A stretch of 64,000 nt of DNA, from the NCBI RefSeq assembly GCF_051401765.1, contig NW_027480564.1:248001-312000 (forward strand), in the 5' to 3' direction. Source of the stretch: Calliopsis andreniformis. Its lineage: Eukaryota; Arthropoda; Insecta; Hymenoptera; Andrenidae. Below the pieces are notes generated by a model. That model saw only the letters and a list, made by a program, of their open reading frames with translations. It ran no database searches and was not told the DNA's origin. Positions 49,010-62,300 of the stretch are shown here, one piece after another. The translations under genes were made by a program, and so were the position numbers. The first letter of the stretch is position 1; the number at the start of each line of letters is the position of its first letter.

Positions 49010-50240
49010 GGATTGAAGATTGAGGATTGATGATAGAGGATTTAGAGTTGAGAATTGAGGATGAGGTCTGAGGGTTGAGGATTGAGGTTTGAGAAATGAG
49101 GATTGAGGATTGAGGATTGAGGATTGAAGATTGAGAATTGAGAATTGAGGATGAGGACTGAGGGTTGAGGATTGAGGTTTGAGGAATGAGGATTGAGGAT
49201 TGAGGATTGAGGATTGAGGATTGTGTATTAAAGATTGAGTATTGATCACTGAGGATTGAGGATTGAGGATTGAGGGTTGATGATTGAATATTGAGGATCG
49301 AAGATTGAGGATTGAGGATTGAGGATTGAGGATTGAGAATTGAGGATGAGGACTGAGAGTTGAGGATTGAGGTTTGAGGAATGAGGATTGAGGGTTGAGG
49401 ATTGAGGATTGAGGATTGAGGATTGAGGATTGAGGATTGAGGATTGAGGATTGGGGATTGAATATTGAGTACTGAGGATTGAATATTGAGGATTAAGGAT
49501 TGAGGATGATGTCTGAGGGCTGAGGATTGAGGATTGAGGATTGAGGATTGAGGATTGAAGATTGGATATTGAGGATTGAAGATTGAGGATCGAGGATTGA
49601 GGACTGAGTATTGAGGCTTGAAGGTTGAGTATTGAAGATTCAGGATTGAGGTTTGAGGACTGAGGATTGAGGATTGAAGATTGAGTATTAGGGATTGAAG
49701 ATTGAGGATTGAGGATTGAGGATTGAGGATTGAGGATGATGTCTGAGGTTTGAGGATTGATGTTTGAGGACTGAGGACTGAGGATTGAAGACTGAGGGTT
49801 GAGGATGAGGGCAGAGGGTCAGGGATTGAGGTTTGACGACTGAGGATTGAGGATTGAGGATTGAAGATTGAATATTGAGGATTGAAGATTGAGGATTGAG
49901 GATTGAGGGATGAGGATGGAGGATTGAGAATTGAGGATGAGGACTGAGGGTTGAGGATTGGGGATTGAGGATTGACGATTGAGGATTGAGTATTGAGGAT
50001 TGAGAATTGAGGATTGAGGTTTGAAATTGAGTATTGAGGATTGAGGATTGAGGATTGAGATTTGATTATTGAATATTGTGGATTGAGTATTGAACCATGA
50101 GAATTCAGGATATTCTATTGAGTATTGAGAATTGGGGATTGATCGTTGAGTATTGAGGATTCATGTCTGAGGGTTGTGTGTTGAATATTGAGGGTTGAGG
50201 GTTGAGGATTGAGGATTGAGGATGGAGGATGAGGGCTGAG

Positions 50241-51301
50241 TGTTGAGGATTGAGGTTTGAGTATTGAATCCTGAGAATTCAGGATATTCTATTGAGTATT
50301 GAGAATTGAGGATTGATGGTTGAGTACTGAGGACTGAGCATTGAGGATTGAAGGTTCAGTATTGAGGATTCAGAATTGAGGTTTGAGGACTGACGATTGA
50401 GGATTGAAGATTGAGTATTGAGGATCGAAGATTGAGGATTGAGCATTGAGGATTGAGGATTGAGGATTGAGGTTTGAGGACTGAGGACTGAGGATTGAGG
50501 ACTGAGGATTGAGGATGTGGGCTGAGGGTCGGGGATTGAGGTTTGACGGCTGAGGGCTGAGGATTGAGGATTGAGAATTAAGGATTGTTGATAGAGGATT
50601 GATGATTGAGGATTGGGTATTGAGGATTGAAGAATGAGGATTGAGGATTGAGGATTGAGGATTGAGGATTGAGGGTTGAGGATCTAGGATTGGAGATTGA
50701 TCATTGAGGATTGAAGATTGGGGATTGAGGATTGAGGATTGAGGATCTAGGATTGGTGATTGATTATTGAGGATTGAAGATTGGGGATTGAGGATTGAGG
50801 ATTGAGGATCTAGGATTGGAGATTGAAGATTGGGGATTGAGGATTGAGGGTTGAGGATTGAGGACGAGGACTGACGGTTGAGGATTGAGGTTTGAGGATT
50901 GAGCATTGAGGATTGAGGACTGAGGCTTGAGGATTGAGGATTGAGCATTGAGGATTGAAGATTGAGGACTGGCGATTGAGGATTGAAGATTGAGGATTAA
51001 GGATTGAGGATTGGGAATTGAGGATGTAGGATTGGAGATTGATTATTGAGGATTGAAGATTGAGGATTGAGGATTGAGGATTGGGTATTGAGGATTGAAG
51101 AATGAGGATTGAGGATTGAGGACTGAGAATTGAGGGTTGAGGATCTAGGATTGAAGATTGAGGACTGAGGATTGAGGATTGAGGATTGAGGATTGAGGAT
51201 GGAGGATGAGGGCTGAGGGTTGAGGATTGAGGTTTGAGTATTGGGTCCTGAGAATTCAGTATATTCTATTGAGTATTGACAATTGAGGATTGGTGGTTGA
51301 G
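50241..51301. repeat. 1,061-bp tandem duplication, copy 1
   Basis: This block matches 51302-52362 at constant offset 1,061. I see only a few substitutions: GTTCAG near 50356 against GTTGAG near 51417, TGACG near 50391 against TAACG near 51452, GATCG near 50424 against GATTG near 51485, plus one or two in the first 130 bases. The junction is visible at 51301, where GGTGGTTGAG runs into TGTTGAGGATTGAGG, the start of the unit. The length equals 149 heptamers plus three 6-base units (before TGTGGGC, CGAGGAC and TGGAGGA). Confidence 0.93.
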
Positions 51302-52362
51302 TGTTGAGGATTGAGGTTTGAGTATTGAATCCTGAGAATTCAGGATATTCTATTGAGTATTGAGAATTGAGGATTGATGGTTGAGTACTGAGGACTGAGC
51401 ATTGAGGATTGAAGGTTGAGTATTGAGGATTCAGAATTGAGGTTTGAGGACTAACGATTGAGGATTGAAGATTGAGTATTGAGGATTGAAGATTGAGGAT
51501 TGAGCATTGAGGATTGAGGATTGAGGATTGAGGTTTGAGGACTGAGGACTGAGGATTGAGGACTGAGGATTGAGGATGTGGGCTGAGGGTCGGGGATTGA
51601 GGTTTGACGGCTGAGGGCTGAGGATTGAGGATTGAGAATTAAGGATTGTTGATAGAGGATTGATGATTGAGGATTGGGTATTGAGGATTGAAGAATGAGG
51701 ATTGAGGATTGAGGATTGAGGATTGAGGATTGAGGGTTGAGGATCTAGGATTGGAGATTGATCATTGAGGATTGAAGATTGGGGATTGAGGATTGAGGAT
51801 TGAGGATCTAGGATTGGTGATTGATTATTGAGGATTGAAGATTGGGGATTGAGGATTGAGGATTGAGGATCTAGGATTGGAGATTGAAGATTGGGGATTG
51901 AGGATTGAGGGTTGAGGATTGAGGACGAGGACTGACGGTTGAGGATTGAGGTTTGAGGATTGAGCATTGAGGATTGAGGACTGAGGCTTGAGGATTGAGG
52001 ATTGAGCATTGAGGATTGAAGATTGAGGACTGGCGATTGAGGATTGAAGATTGAGGATTAAGGATTGAGGATTGGGAATTGAGGATGTAGGATTGGAGAT
52101 TGATTATTGAGGATTGAAGATTGAGGATTGAGGATTGAGGATTGGGTATTGAGGATTGAAGAATGAGGATTGAGGATTGAGGACTGAGAATTGAGGGTTG
52201 AGGATCTAGGATTGAAGATTGAGGACTGAGGATTGAGGATTGAGGATTGAGGATTGAGGATGGAGGATGAGGGCTGAGGGTTGAGGATTGAGGTTTGAGT
52301 ATTGGGTCCTGAGAATTCAGTATATTCTATTGAGTATTGACAATTGAGGATTGGTGGTTGAG
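51302..52362. repeat. 1,061-bp tandem duplication, copy 2
   Basis: This is the second copy, adjacent to the first with no intervening base. It ends at about 52362, after which the sequence continues as in the unduplicated partner near 48093. Both copies share GACAATTGAGG just after the landmark (51277 and 52338), a change absent from 48066. That change therefore predates this duplication but postdates the 3,232-bp one. Confidence 0.92.
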
Positions 52363-53245
52363 TATTGAGGACTGAGGATTGAGGCTTGAAGGTTGAGTAT
52401 TGAAGATTCAGGATTGGGGTTTGGGGACTGAGGATTGAGGATTGAAGATTGAGTAATAGGGATTGAAGATTGAGGATTGAGGATTGAGGATTGAGGATTG
52501 AGGATTGAAGACTGAGGATTGAGGGTTGAGGATTGTGTATTAAAGATTGAGTATTGATCACTGAGGATTGAGGATTGAGGATTGAGTGTTGAGGATTGAG
52601 GGTTGATGATTGAATATTGAGGATTGAAGATTCAGAATTGATGATTAAGGATTGAGGATGGAGGACGAAGGCTGAGTGTTGAGGATTGAGGATTGAGGAC
52701 TGAGGGCAGAGGATTGAGGATTGAGAATTGAGGATTGAGGATTGAGGATTGAGGATTGAAAATTGAGTATTGAGGATCGAAGATTGAGGATTGAGGATTG
52801 ACGATTGAGGATTGAGGATTGAAGATTGAGTATTGAGGATTGAAGATTGAGGATTGAGGATTGAAGATTGAGTATTGAGGATTGAAGATTGAGGATTGAG
52901 GATTGAGGATTGAGGATTGAGGATTGAAGATTGAGGATTGAGGATTGAGGATTGAGGATTGAGCATTGAGGATTGAAGATTGAATATTGATGATTGAAGA
53001 TTGAGGATTGACGATTGAGGGTTGTGGATTGAGGACGAGGACTGAGGGTTGAATATTGATGATTGAGTTCTGAGGATTGAGGATTGAAGATTGAAAATTG
53101 AGGCTTGAGGATTGAGGATTGAGGATTGAGGATTGAAGATTGGATATTGAGGATTGAAGATTGATGATCGAGGATTGAGGACTGAGGATTGAGTCTTGAA
53201 GGTTGAGTATTGAAGATTCAGGATTGAGGTTTGAGGACTGAGCAT
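52058..53245 (-). other. Accidental open reading frame (395 codons), example of the class
   Basis: The ATG comes from a GAGCATT unit at 53243-53245. The predicted chain is again N-P-Q-S-S-I-L with scattered changes. Other long members, all on the minus strand, are 4489-5442, 3813-4745, 56366-57286, 15302-16201, 40644-41543, 48359-49249 and 9293-10093 (266 to 317 codons). Starts come from GAGCATT (ATG) or GATCACTG (GTG) variants. Two of them overlap in different frames (3813-4745 and 4489-5442) yet give the same type of chain, which is expected from the 7-base period and not from genes. Confidence 0.9.
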
Positions 53246-53449
53246 TGAGGATAGAAGATTGAGTATTAGGGATTGAAGATTGAGGATTGAGGATTGAGGA
53301 TTGAGGATTGAGGATGATGTCTGAGGGTTGAGGAGAGAGGTTTGAGGACTGAGGACTGAGGATTGAAGACTGAGGGTTGAGGATGAGGGCAGAGGGTCAG
53401 GGATTGAGGTTTGACGACTGAGGATTGAGGATTGAGGATTGAGAATTGA

Positions 53450-55480
53450 GGATTGATGATTGAGGATTGAAGATTGAGGATTGGGTATTGAGGATTGAAG
53501 AATGAGGATTGAGGATTGAGGATTGAGGATTGAGGGTTGAGGATCTAGGATTGGAGATTGATTATTGAGGATTGAAGATTGGGGATTGAGGATTGAGGAT
53601 CGAGGATCTAGGATTGGAGATTGATTAATGAGGATTGAAGATTGAGGATTGATGATTCAGGATTTAGAGTTGAGAATTGAGGATGAGGTCTGAGGGTTGA
53701 GGATTGAGGTTTGAGAAATGAGGATTGAGGATTGAGGATTGAGGATTGAAGATTGAGTATTGAGAATAGAGGATTGAGGATTGAGGATTGAGGATTGAGA
53801 ATTGAGGATGAGGACTGAGGGTTGAGAATTGAGGTTTGAGAAATGAGGATTGAGGATTGAGGATTGAGGATTGAGGATTGAGGGTTGAGGATCGATGATT
53901 GAGTATTGAAGATTGAGTATTGATCACTGAGGATTGAGGATTGGGGATTGAGGATTGAGGATTGAGGATTGAGGATTGAGGATTGAAGATTGAGGATCGA
54001 GGATTGAGGACTGAGGATTGAGGCTTGAAGGTTGAGTATTGAAGATTCAGGATTGAGGTTTGAGGACTGAGCATTGAGGATTGAAAATAGAGTATTAGGG
54101 ATTGAAGATTGAGGATTGAGGATTGAGGATTGAGGATTGAGGATGATGTCTGAGGGTTGAGGAGAGAGGCTTGAGGACTGAGGACTGAGGATTGAAGACT
54201 GAGGGTTGAGGATGTGGGCAGAGGGTCAGGGATTGAGGTTTGACGACTGAGGATTGAGGATTGAGGATTGAGAATTGAGGATTGATGATTGAGGATTGAA
54301 GATTGAGGATTGGGTATTGAGGATTGAAGAATGAGGATTGAGGATTGAGGATTGAGGATTGAGGATTGAGGATCTAGGATTGGAGATTGATTATTGAGGT
54401 TTGCAGTTTGAGGATTGAGGATTGAGGATTGAGGATCTAGAATTGGAGATTGATTATTGAGGATTGAAGATTGAGGATTGATGATTGAGGATTGAGAATT
54501 GACTAATGAGGATGAGGACTGAGGGTTGAGGATTGAGGTTTGAGAAATGAGGATTGAGGATTGAGGATTGAGGATTGAGGATTGAGGATTGAGGATTGTG
54601 TATTAAAGATTGAGTATTGATCACTGAGGATTGAGGATGGAGGATTGAGGGTTGAGGATTGAGGGTTGATGATTGAATATTGAGGATTCAAGATTGAGGA
54701 TTGATGATTAAGGATTGAGGATGGAGGATGAGGGCTGAGTGTTGAGGATTGAGGTTTGAGGACTGAGGACAGAGGATTGAGGATTGAGAATTGAGGATTG
54801 AGGATTCAGGATTGAGGATTGAAAATTGAGTATTGAGGATTGAAAATTGAGGATTGACGATTGACGATTGAGGATTGAGGATTGAAGATTGAGGATTGAG
54901 GATTGAGGATTGAGCATTGAGGATTGAGCATTGAGGATTGAAGATTGAAGCCTGGGGATTGAGGATTGAAGGTTGAGAATTAAGGATTCATGATTGTGTA
55001 TTGAGGATCTAGGATTGGAGATCGATTATTGAGGATTGAAGATTGAGGATTGAGGATTGAGGATTGAGGATTGAGAATTGAGGATGAGGACTGAGGGTTG
55101 AGGATTGAGGTTTGAGGAATGAGGATTGAGGGTTGAGGATTGAGGATTGAGGATTGAGGATTGAGGATTGGGGATTGAATATTGAGTACTGAGGATTGAA
55201 GATTGAGGATTGAGGATTGAGGATTGATGATGGAGGATGAGGGCTGAGGGTTGAGGATTGAGGTTTGAGTATTGAATCCTGAGAATTCAGGATATTCTAT
55301 TGAGTATTGGGAATTGAGGATTGATGGTTGAGTACTGAGGACTCAGGATTGAGGATTGAAGGTTGAGTATTGAGGATTCAGAATTGAGGTTTGAGGGCTG
55401 AGGATTGAGGATTGAGGATTGAGGATTGAGGATTGAGGATTGAGGGTTGAGGATCGATGATTGAGTATTGAAGATTGAGT
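53450..55480. repeat. Satellite block matching 34.5-35.1 kb and then 60.0-61.4 kb
   Basis: The first 600 bases follow the module order of 4240-4920 and 34550-35210 (TTTAGAGTTG, GAGAATAGAGG, GATCGATGATTG). From about 53990 to 55290 the sequence matches about 60110-61400, at offset 6,118 at both ends (54061/60179; EcoRI 55283/61401) and 6,104 inside. The 14-base swing is two heptamers lost and later regained. A 62-codon and a 69-codon minus-strand frame recur in both copies. No gene is seen. Confidence 0.76.
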
Positions 55481-57645
55481 ATTGATCACTGAGGATTGAG
55501 GATTGAGGATTGAGGATTGAGGATTGAGGATTGAGGATTGAGGATTGAAGATTGAGGATCGAGGATTGAGGACTGAGGATTGAGGCTTGAAGGTTGAGTA
55601 TTGAAGATTCAGGATTGAGGTTTGAGGACTGAGCATTGAGGATTGAAGATAGAGTATTAGGGATTGAAGATTGAGGATTGAGGATTGAGGATTGAGGATT
55701 GAGGATGATGTCTGAGGGTTGAGGAGAGAGGTTTGAGGACTGAGGACTGAGGATTGAAGACTGAGGGTTGAGGATGTGGGCAGAGGGTCAGGGATTGAGG
55801 TTTGACGACTGAGGATTGAGGATTGAGGATTGAGAATTGAGGATTGATGATTGAGGATTGAAGATTGAGGATTGGGTATTGAGGATAGAGGATTGAGGAT
55901 GGAGGATGAGGGCTGAGGGTTGAGGATTGAGGTTTGAGTATTGAGTCCTGAGAATTCAGGATATTCTATTGAGTACTGAGAATTGAGGATCGATGGTTGA
56001 GTACTGAGGACTGAAGATTGAGGATTGAAGGTTGAGTATTGAGGGTTCAGTATTGAGGTTTGAGGGCTGAGGATTGAGGATTGAAGATTGAGTATTGAGG
56101 ATTGAAGGTTGAGGATTGAGGATTGAGGATTAAGGATTGAGGATGATGTCTGAGGGTTGAGGATTGAGGTTTGAGAACTGAGGACTTAGGATTGAGGACT
56201 GAGGATTGAGGATGAGGGCTGAGGGTCGGGGATTGAGGTTTGACGACTGAGGACTGAGGATTGAGGATCGAGAATTCAGGATTGTTGATGGAGGATTGAA
56301 GATTGAGGATTGGGTATTGAGGGTTGAAGAGTGAGGATTGAGGATTGAGGATTGAGGATTGAGGGTTAAGGATCTAGGATTGGAGATTGATTATTGAGGA
56401 TTGAAGATTGGGGATTGAGGATTGAGGATTGAGGATCTAGGATTGGAGATTGATTATTGAGGATTGAAGATTGGGGATTGAGGATTGAGGATTGAGGATC
56501 TAGCATTGGAGATTGAAGATTGGGGATTGAGGATTGAGGGTTGAGGATTGAGGACGAGGACTGACGGTTGAGGATTGAGGTTTGAGGATGAGGACTGAGG
56601 GTTGAGGATTGAGGTTTCAGAAATGAGGATTGAGGATTGAGGATTGAGGATTGAGGATTGAGGATTGAGGATTGTGTATTAAAGATTGGGTATTGATCAC
56701 TGAGGATTGAGGATTGAGGATTGAGGGTTGATGATTGAATATTGAGGATTGAAGATTGAGGATTGAGGATTGAGGATTGAGGATTGAGGATTGAGGATTG
56801 AGGATTGAGTGTTGGGGATTGAATATTGAGTACTGAGTATTGAAGATTGAGGATTGAGGATTGGGGATTGATGATGGAGGATGAGGGCTGAGGGTTGAGG
56901 ATTGAGGTTTGAGTATTGAATCCTGAGAATTCAGGATATCCTATTGAGTATTGAGAATTGAGGATTGATGGTTGAGTACTGAGGACTGAGGATTGAGGAT
57001 TGAGGATTGAGGGTTGAGGATCTAGGATTGGAGATTGATTATTGAGGATTGAAGATTGGGGATTGAGGATTGAGGATTGAGGATCTAGGATTGGAGATTG
57101 ATTATTGAGGATTGAAGATTGGGGATTGAGGATTGAGGATTGAGGATCTAGGATTGGAGATTGAAGATTGGGGATTGAGGATTGAGGGTTGAGGATTGCG
57201 GACGAGGACTGACGGTTGAGGATTGAGGTTTGAGGATTGAGGATTGAGAATTGAGGACTGAGGCTTGAGGGTTGAGGATTGAGCACTGAGGATTGAAGAT
57301 TGAGGACTGGCGATTGAGGATTGAAGATTGAGGATTAAGGATTGAGGATTGGGGATTGAGGATGTAGGATTGGAGATTGATTATTGAGGATTGAAGATTG
57401 AGGATTGAGGATGGAGGATGAGGGCTGAGGGTTGAGGATTGAGGTTTGAGTATTGAGTCCTGAGAATTCAGGATATTCTATTGAGTATTGAGAATTGAGG
57501 ATTGATGGTTGAGTATTGAGGACTGAGGATTGAGGCTTGAAGGTTGAGTATTGAAGATTCAGGATTGAGGTTTGGGGACTGAGGATTGAGGATTGAAGAT
57601 TGAGTATTAGGGATTGAAGATTGAGGATTGAGGATTGAGGATTGA
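55481..57645. repeat. Satellite block matching 58.6-59.3 kb and 59.1-59.7 kb
   Basis: The part from about 55860 (GATAGAG at 55884) matches 58605 onward (58629) at offset 2,745. The part from about 57000 to 57645 matches about 59097-59742 at offset 2,097 (open-frame starts at 57286 and 59383). Compared with the single run 58605-59742, this block holds about 648 extra bases around 56570-57000, including a landmark near 56927 that reads ATATCCTATTG. Its central part also matches 61480-62160 (GACTTAGG at 56183 and 61541, offset 5,358). Confidence 0.76.
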
Positions 57646-60600
57646 GCATTGAGGATTGAGCATTGAGGATTGAAGATTGAAGACTGGGGATTGAGGATTG
57701 AAGGTTGAGAATTAAGGATTCATGATTGTGTATTGAGGATCTAGGATTGGAGATCGATTATTGAGGATTGAAGATTGAGGATTGAGGATTGAGGATTGAG
57801 GATTGAGAATTGAGGATGAGGACTGAGGGTTGAGGATTGAGGTTTGAGGAATGAGGATTGAGGGTTGAGGATTGAGGATTGAGGATTGAGGATTGAGGAT
57901 TGAGGATTGAGGATTGGGGATTGAATATTGAGTACTGAGGATTGAAGATTGAGGATTGAGGATTGAGGATTGATGATGGAGGATGAGGGCTGAGGGTTGA
58001 GGATTGAGGTTTGAGTATTGAATCCTGAGAATTCAGGATATTCTATTGAGTATTGGGAATTGAGGATTGATGGTTGAGTACTGAGGACTCAGGATTGAGG
58101 ATTGAAGGTTGAGTATTGAGGATTCAGAATTGAGGTTTGAGGGCTGAGGATTGAGGATTGAAGATTGAGTATTGAGGATTGAAGGTTGAGGATTGAGGAT
58201 TGAGGATTAAGGATTGAGGATGGTGTCTGAGGGTTGAGGATTGTGGATTGAGGATTGAGGATTGAGGATTGAAGATTGGATATTGAGGATTGAAGATTGA
58301 GGATCGAGGATTGAGGACTGAGGATTGAGGCTTGAAGGCTGAGTATTGAAGATTCAGGATTGAGGTTTGAGTACTGAGGATTGAGGATTGAAGATTGAGT
58401 ATTAGGGATTGAAGATTGAGGATTGAGGATTGAGGATTGAGGATTGAGGATGATGTCAGAGGTTTGAGGATTGAGGTTTGAGGACTGAGGACTGAGGATT
58501 GAAGACTGAGGGTTGAGGATGAGGGCAGAGGGTCAGGGATTGAGGTTTGACGACTGAGGATTGAGGTATGAGGATTGAGAATTGCGGATTGATGATTGAG
58601 GATTGAAGATTGAGGATTGGGTATTGAGGATAGAGGATTGAGGATGGAGGATGAGGGCTGAGGGTTGAGGATTGAGGTTTGAGTATTGAGTCCTGAGAAT
58701 TCAGGATATTCTATTGAGTACTGAGAATTGAGGATCGATGGTTGAGTACTGAGGACTGAAGATTGAGGATTGAAGGTTGAGTATTGAGGGTTCAGTATTG
58801 AGGTTTGAGGGCTGAGGATTGAGGATTGAAGATTGAGTATTGAGGATTGAAGGTTGAGGATTGAGGATTGAGGATTAAGGATTGAGGATGATGTCTGAGG
58901 GTTGAGGATTGAGGTTTGAGGACTGAGGACTTAGGATTGAGGACTGAGGATTGAGGATGAGGGCTGAGGGTCGGGGACTGAGGTTTGACGACTGAGGACT
59001 GAGGATTGAGGATTGAGAATTCAGGATTGTTGATGGAGGATTGAAGATTGAGGATTGGGTATTGAGGGTTGAAGAGTGAGGATTGAGGATTGAGGATTGA
59101 GGATTGAGGGTTAAGGATCTAGGATTGGAGATTGATTATTGAGGATTGAAGATTGGGGATTGAGGATTGAGGATTGAGGATCTAGGATTGGAGATTGATT
59201 ATTGAGGATTGAAGATTGGGGATTGAGGATTGAGGATTGAGGATCTAGGATTGGAGATTGAAGATTGGGGATTGAGGATTGAGCGTTGAGGATTGCGGAC
59301 GAGGACTGACGGTTGAGGATTGAGGTTTGAGGATTGAGGATTGAGGATTGAGGACTGAGGCTTGAGGGTTGAGGATTGAGCACTGAGGATTGAAGATTGA
59401 GGACTGGCGATTGAGGATTGAAGATTGAGGATTAAGGATTGAGGATTGGGGATTGAGGATGTAGGATTGGAGATTGATTATTGAGGATTGAAGATTGAGG
59501 ATTGAGGATGGAGGATGAGGGCTGAGGGTTGAGGATTGAGGTTTGAGTATTGAGTCCTGAGAATTCAGGATATTCTATTGAGTATTGAGAATTGAGGATT
59601 GATGGTTGAGTATTGAGGACTGAGGATTGAGGCTTGAAGGTTGAGTATTGAAGATTCAGGATTGAGGTTTGGGGACTGAGGATTGAGGATTGAAGATTGA
59701 GTATTAGGGATTGAAGATTGAGGATTGAGGATTGAGGATTGAGGATTGAGGATTGAGGATGATGTCTGAGGGTTGAGGATTGAGGTTTGAGGACTGAGGA
59801 CTGAGGATTAAAGACTGAGGGTTGAGGATGAGGGCAGAGGGTCAGGGATTGAGGTTTGACGACTGAGGATTGAGGATTGAGGATTGAGGGTTGAGGATCG
59901 ATGATTGAGTATTGAAGATTGAGTATTGATCGCTGAGGATTGAGGATTGAGGATTGAGGATTGAGGATTGAGGATTGAAGATTGAGGATCGAGGATTGAG
60001 GACTGAGGATTGAGGCTTGAAGGTTGAGTATTGAAGATTCAGGACTGAGGTTTGAGGACTGAGCATTGAGGATTGAGGATTGAGGATTGAGGATTGAGGA
60101 TTGAAGATTGAGGATCGAGGATTGAGGACTGAGGATTGAGGCTTGAAGGTTGAGTATTGAAGATTCAGGATTGAGGTTTGAGGACTGAGCATTGAGGATT
60201 GAAGATTGAGTATTAGGGATTGAAGATTGAGGATTGAGGATTGAGGATTGAGGATTGAGGATGATGTCTGAGGGTTGAGGAGAGAGGTTTGAGGTCTGAG
60301 GACTGAGGATTGAAGACTGAGGGTTGAGGATGAGGGCAGAGGGTCAGGGATTGAGGTTTGACGACTGAGGATTGAGGATTGAGGATTGAGAATTGAGGAT
60401 TGATGATTGAGGATTGAAGATTGAGGATTGGGTATTGAGGATTGAAGAATGAGGTTTGAGGATTGAGGATTGAGGATTGAGGATTGAGGATCTAGGATTG
60501 GAGATTGATTATTGAGGATTGCAGACTGAGGATTGAGGATTGAGGATTGAGGATCTAGAATTGGAGATTGATTATTGAGGATTGAAGATTGAGGATTGAT

Positions 60601-62300
60601 GATTGAGGATTGAGAATTGAGAAATGAGGATGAGGACTGAGGGTTGAGGATTGAGGTTTGAGAAATGAGGATTGAGGATTGAGGATTGAGGATTGAGGAT
60701 TGTGTATTAAAGATTGAGTATTGATCACTGAGGGTTGAGGATGGAGGATTGAGGGTTGAGGATCGAGGGTTGATGATCGACTATTGAGGATTCAAGATTG
60801 AGGATTGATGATTAAGGATTGAGGATGGAGGATGAGGGCTGAGTGTTGAGGATTGAGGTTTGAGGACTGAGGACAGAGGATTGAGGATTGAGAATTGAGG
60901 ATTGAGGATTCAGGATTGAGGATTGAAAATTGAGTATTGAGGATTGATAATTGAGGATTGAGGATTGACGATTGAGGATTGAGGATTGAAGATTGAGGAT
61001 TGAGGATTGAGGATTGAGCATTGAGGATTGAGCATTGAGGATTGAAGATTGAAGACTGGGGATTGAGGATTGAAGGTTGAGAATTAAGGATTCATGATTG
61101 TGTATTGAGGATCTAGGATTGGAGATCGATTATTGAGGATTGAAGATTGAGGATTGAGGATTGAGGATTGAGGATTGAGAATTGAGGATGAGGACTGAGG
61201 GTTGAGGATTGAGGTTTGAGGAATGAGGATTGAGGGTTGAGGATTGAGGATTGAGGATTGAGGATTGAGGATTGAGGATTGAGGATTGGGGATTGAATAT
61301 TGAGTACTGAGGATTGAAGATTGAGGATTGAGGATTGAGGATTGATGATGGAGGATGAGGGCTGAGGGTTGAGGATTGAGGTTTGAGTATTGAGTCCTGA
61401 GAATTCAGGATATTCTATTGAGTACTGAGAATTGAGGATTGAAGATTGAGTATTGAGGATTGAAGGTTGAGGATTGAGGATTGAGGATTAAGGATTGAGG
61501 ATGATGTCTGAGGGTTGAGGATTGAGGTTTGAGGACTGAGGACTTAGGATTGAGGACTGAGGATTGAGGATGAGGGCTGAGGGTCGGGGATTGAGGTTTG
61601 ACGACTGAGGACTGAGGATTGAGGGTTGAGAATTCAGGATTGTTGAAGGAGGATTGAAGATTGAGGATTGGGTATTGAGGGTTGAAGAGTGAGGATTGAG
61701 GATTGAGGATTGAGGATTGAGGGTTAAGGATCTAGGATTGGAGATTGACTATTGAGGATTGAAGATTGGGGATTGAGGATTGAGGATTGAGGATCTAGGA
61801 TTGGAGATTGATTATTGAGGATTGAAGATTGGGGATTGAGGATTGAGGATTGAGGATCTAGCATTGGAGATTGAAGATTGGGGATTGAGGATTGAGGGTT
61901 GAGGATTGAGGACGAGGACTGACGGTTGAGGATTGAGGTTTGAGGATGAGGACTGAGGGTTGAGGATTGAGGTTTGAGAAATGAGGATTGAGGATTGAGG
62001 ATTGAGGATTGAGGATTGAGGATTGAGGATTGAGGATTGTGTATTAAAGATTGGGTATTGATCACTGAGGATTGAGGATTGAGGATTGAGGGTTGATGAT
62101 TGAATATTGAGGATTGAAGATTGAGGATTGAGGATTGAGGATTGAGGATTGAGGATTGAGGATGATGTCTGAGGGTTGAGGATTGAGGTTTGAGGACTGA
62201 GGACTGAGGATTAAAGACTGAGGGTTGAGGATGAGGGCAGAGGGTCAGGGATTGAGGTTTGACGACTGAGGATTGAGGATTGAGGATTGAGAATTGAGCA
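57646..62300. repeat. Probable 4,659-bp tandem unit, copy 1
   Basis: CATTGAGGATTGAAG at 57661 and 62313 (offset 4,652), then GATGTCAG at 58452 and 63111 and EcoRI at 58697 and 63356 (offset 4,659), show that 57646-59334 recurs at about 62300-63993. The start of the second copy follows the end of this block, so a tandem duplication is likely, but the alignment stops at 63993, so the full extent is not proven. The block contains two consecutive copies of a short module (about 59945-60060 and 60063-60190), both with GATCGAGG and GAGGCTTGAAGG. Confidence 0.72.

Larger units (their letters stand above)
49010..53449. repeat. 3,232-bp tandem duplication, copy 2, enlarged by nested 1,061-bp duplication
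   Basis: This is the partner of 45778-49009. Its present length, 4,440, equals 3,232 plus 1,061 (nested tandem duplication) plus about 167 (material missing in copy 1) minus about 20 (small indels). Because the 1,061-bp duplication is only in this copy, it is younger than the 3,232-bp event. It contains the 395-codon minus-strand open frame 52058-53245, which I regard as non-coding. Confidence 0.82.
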
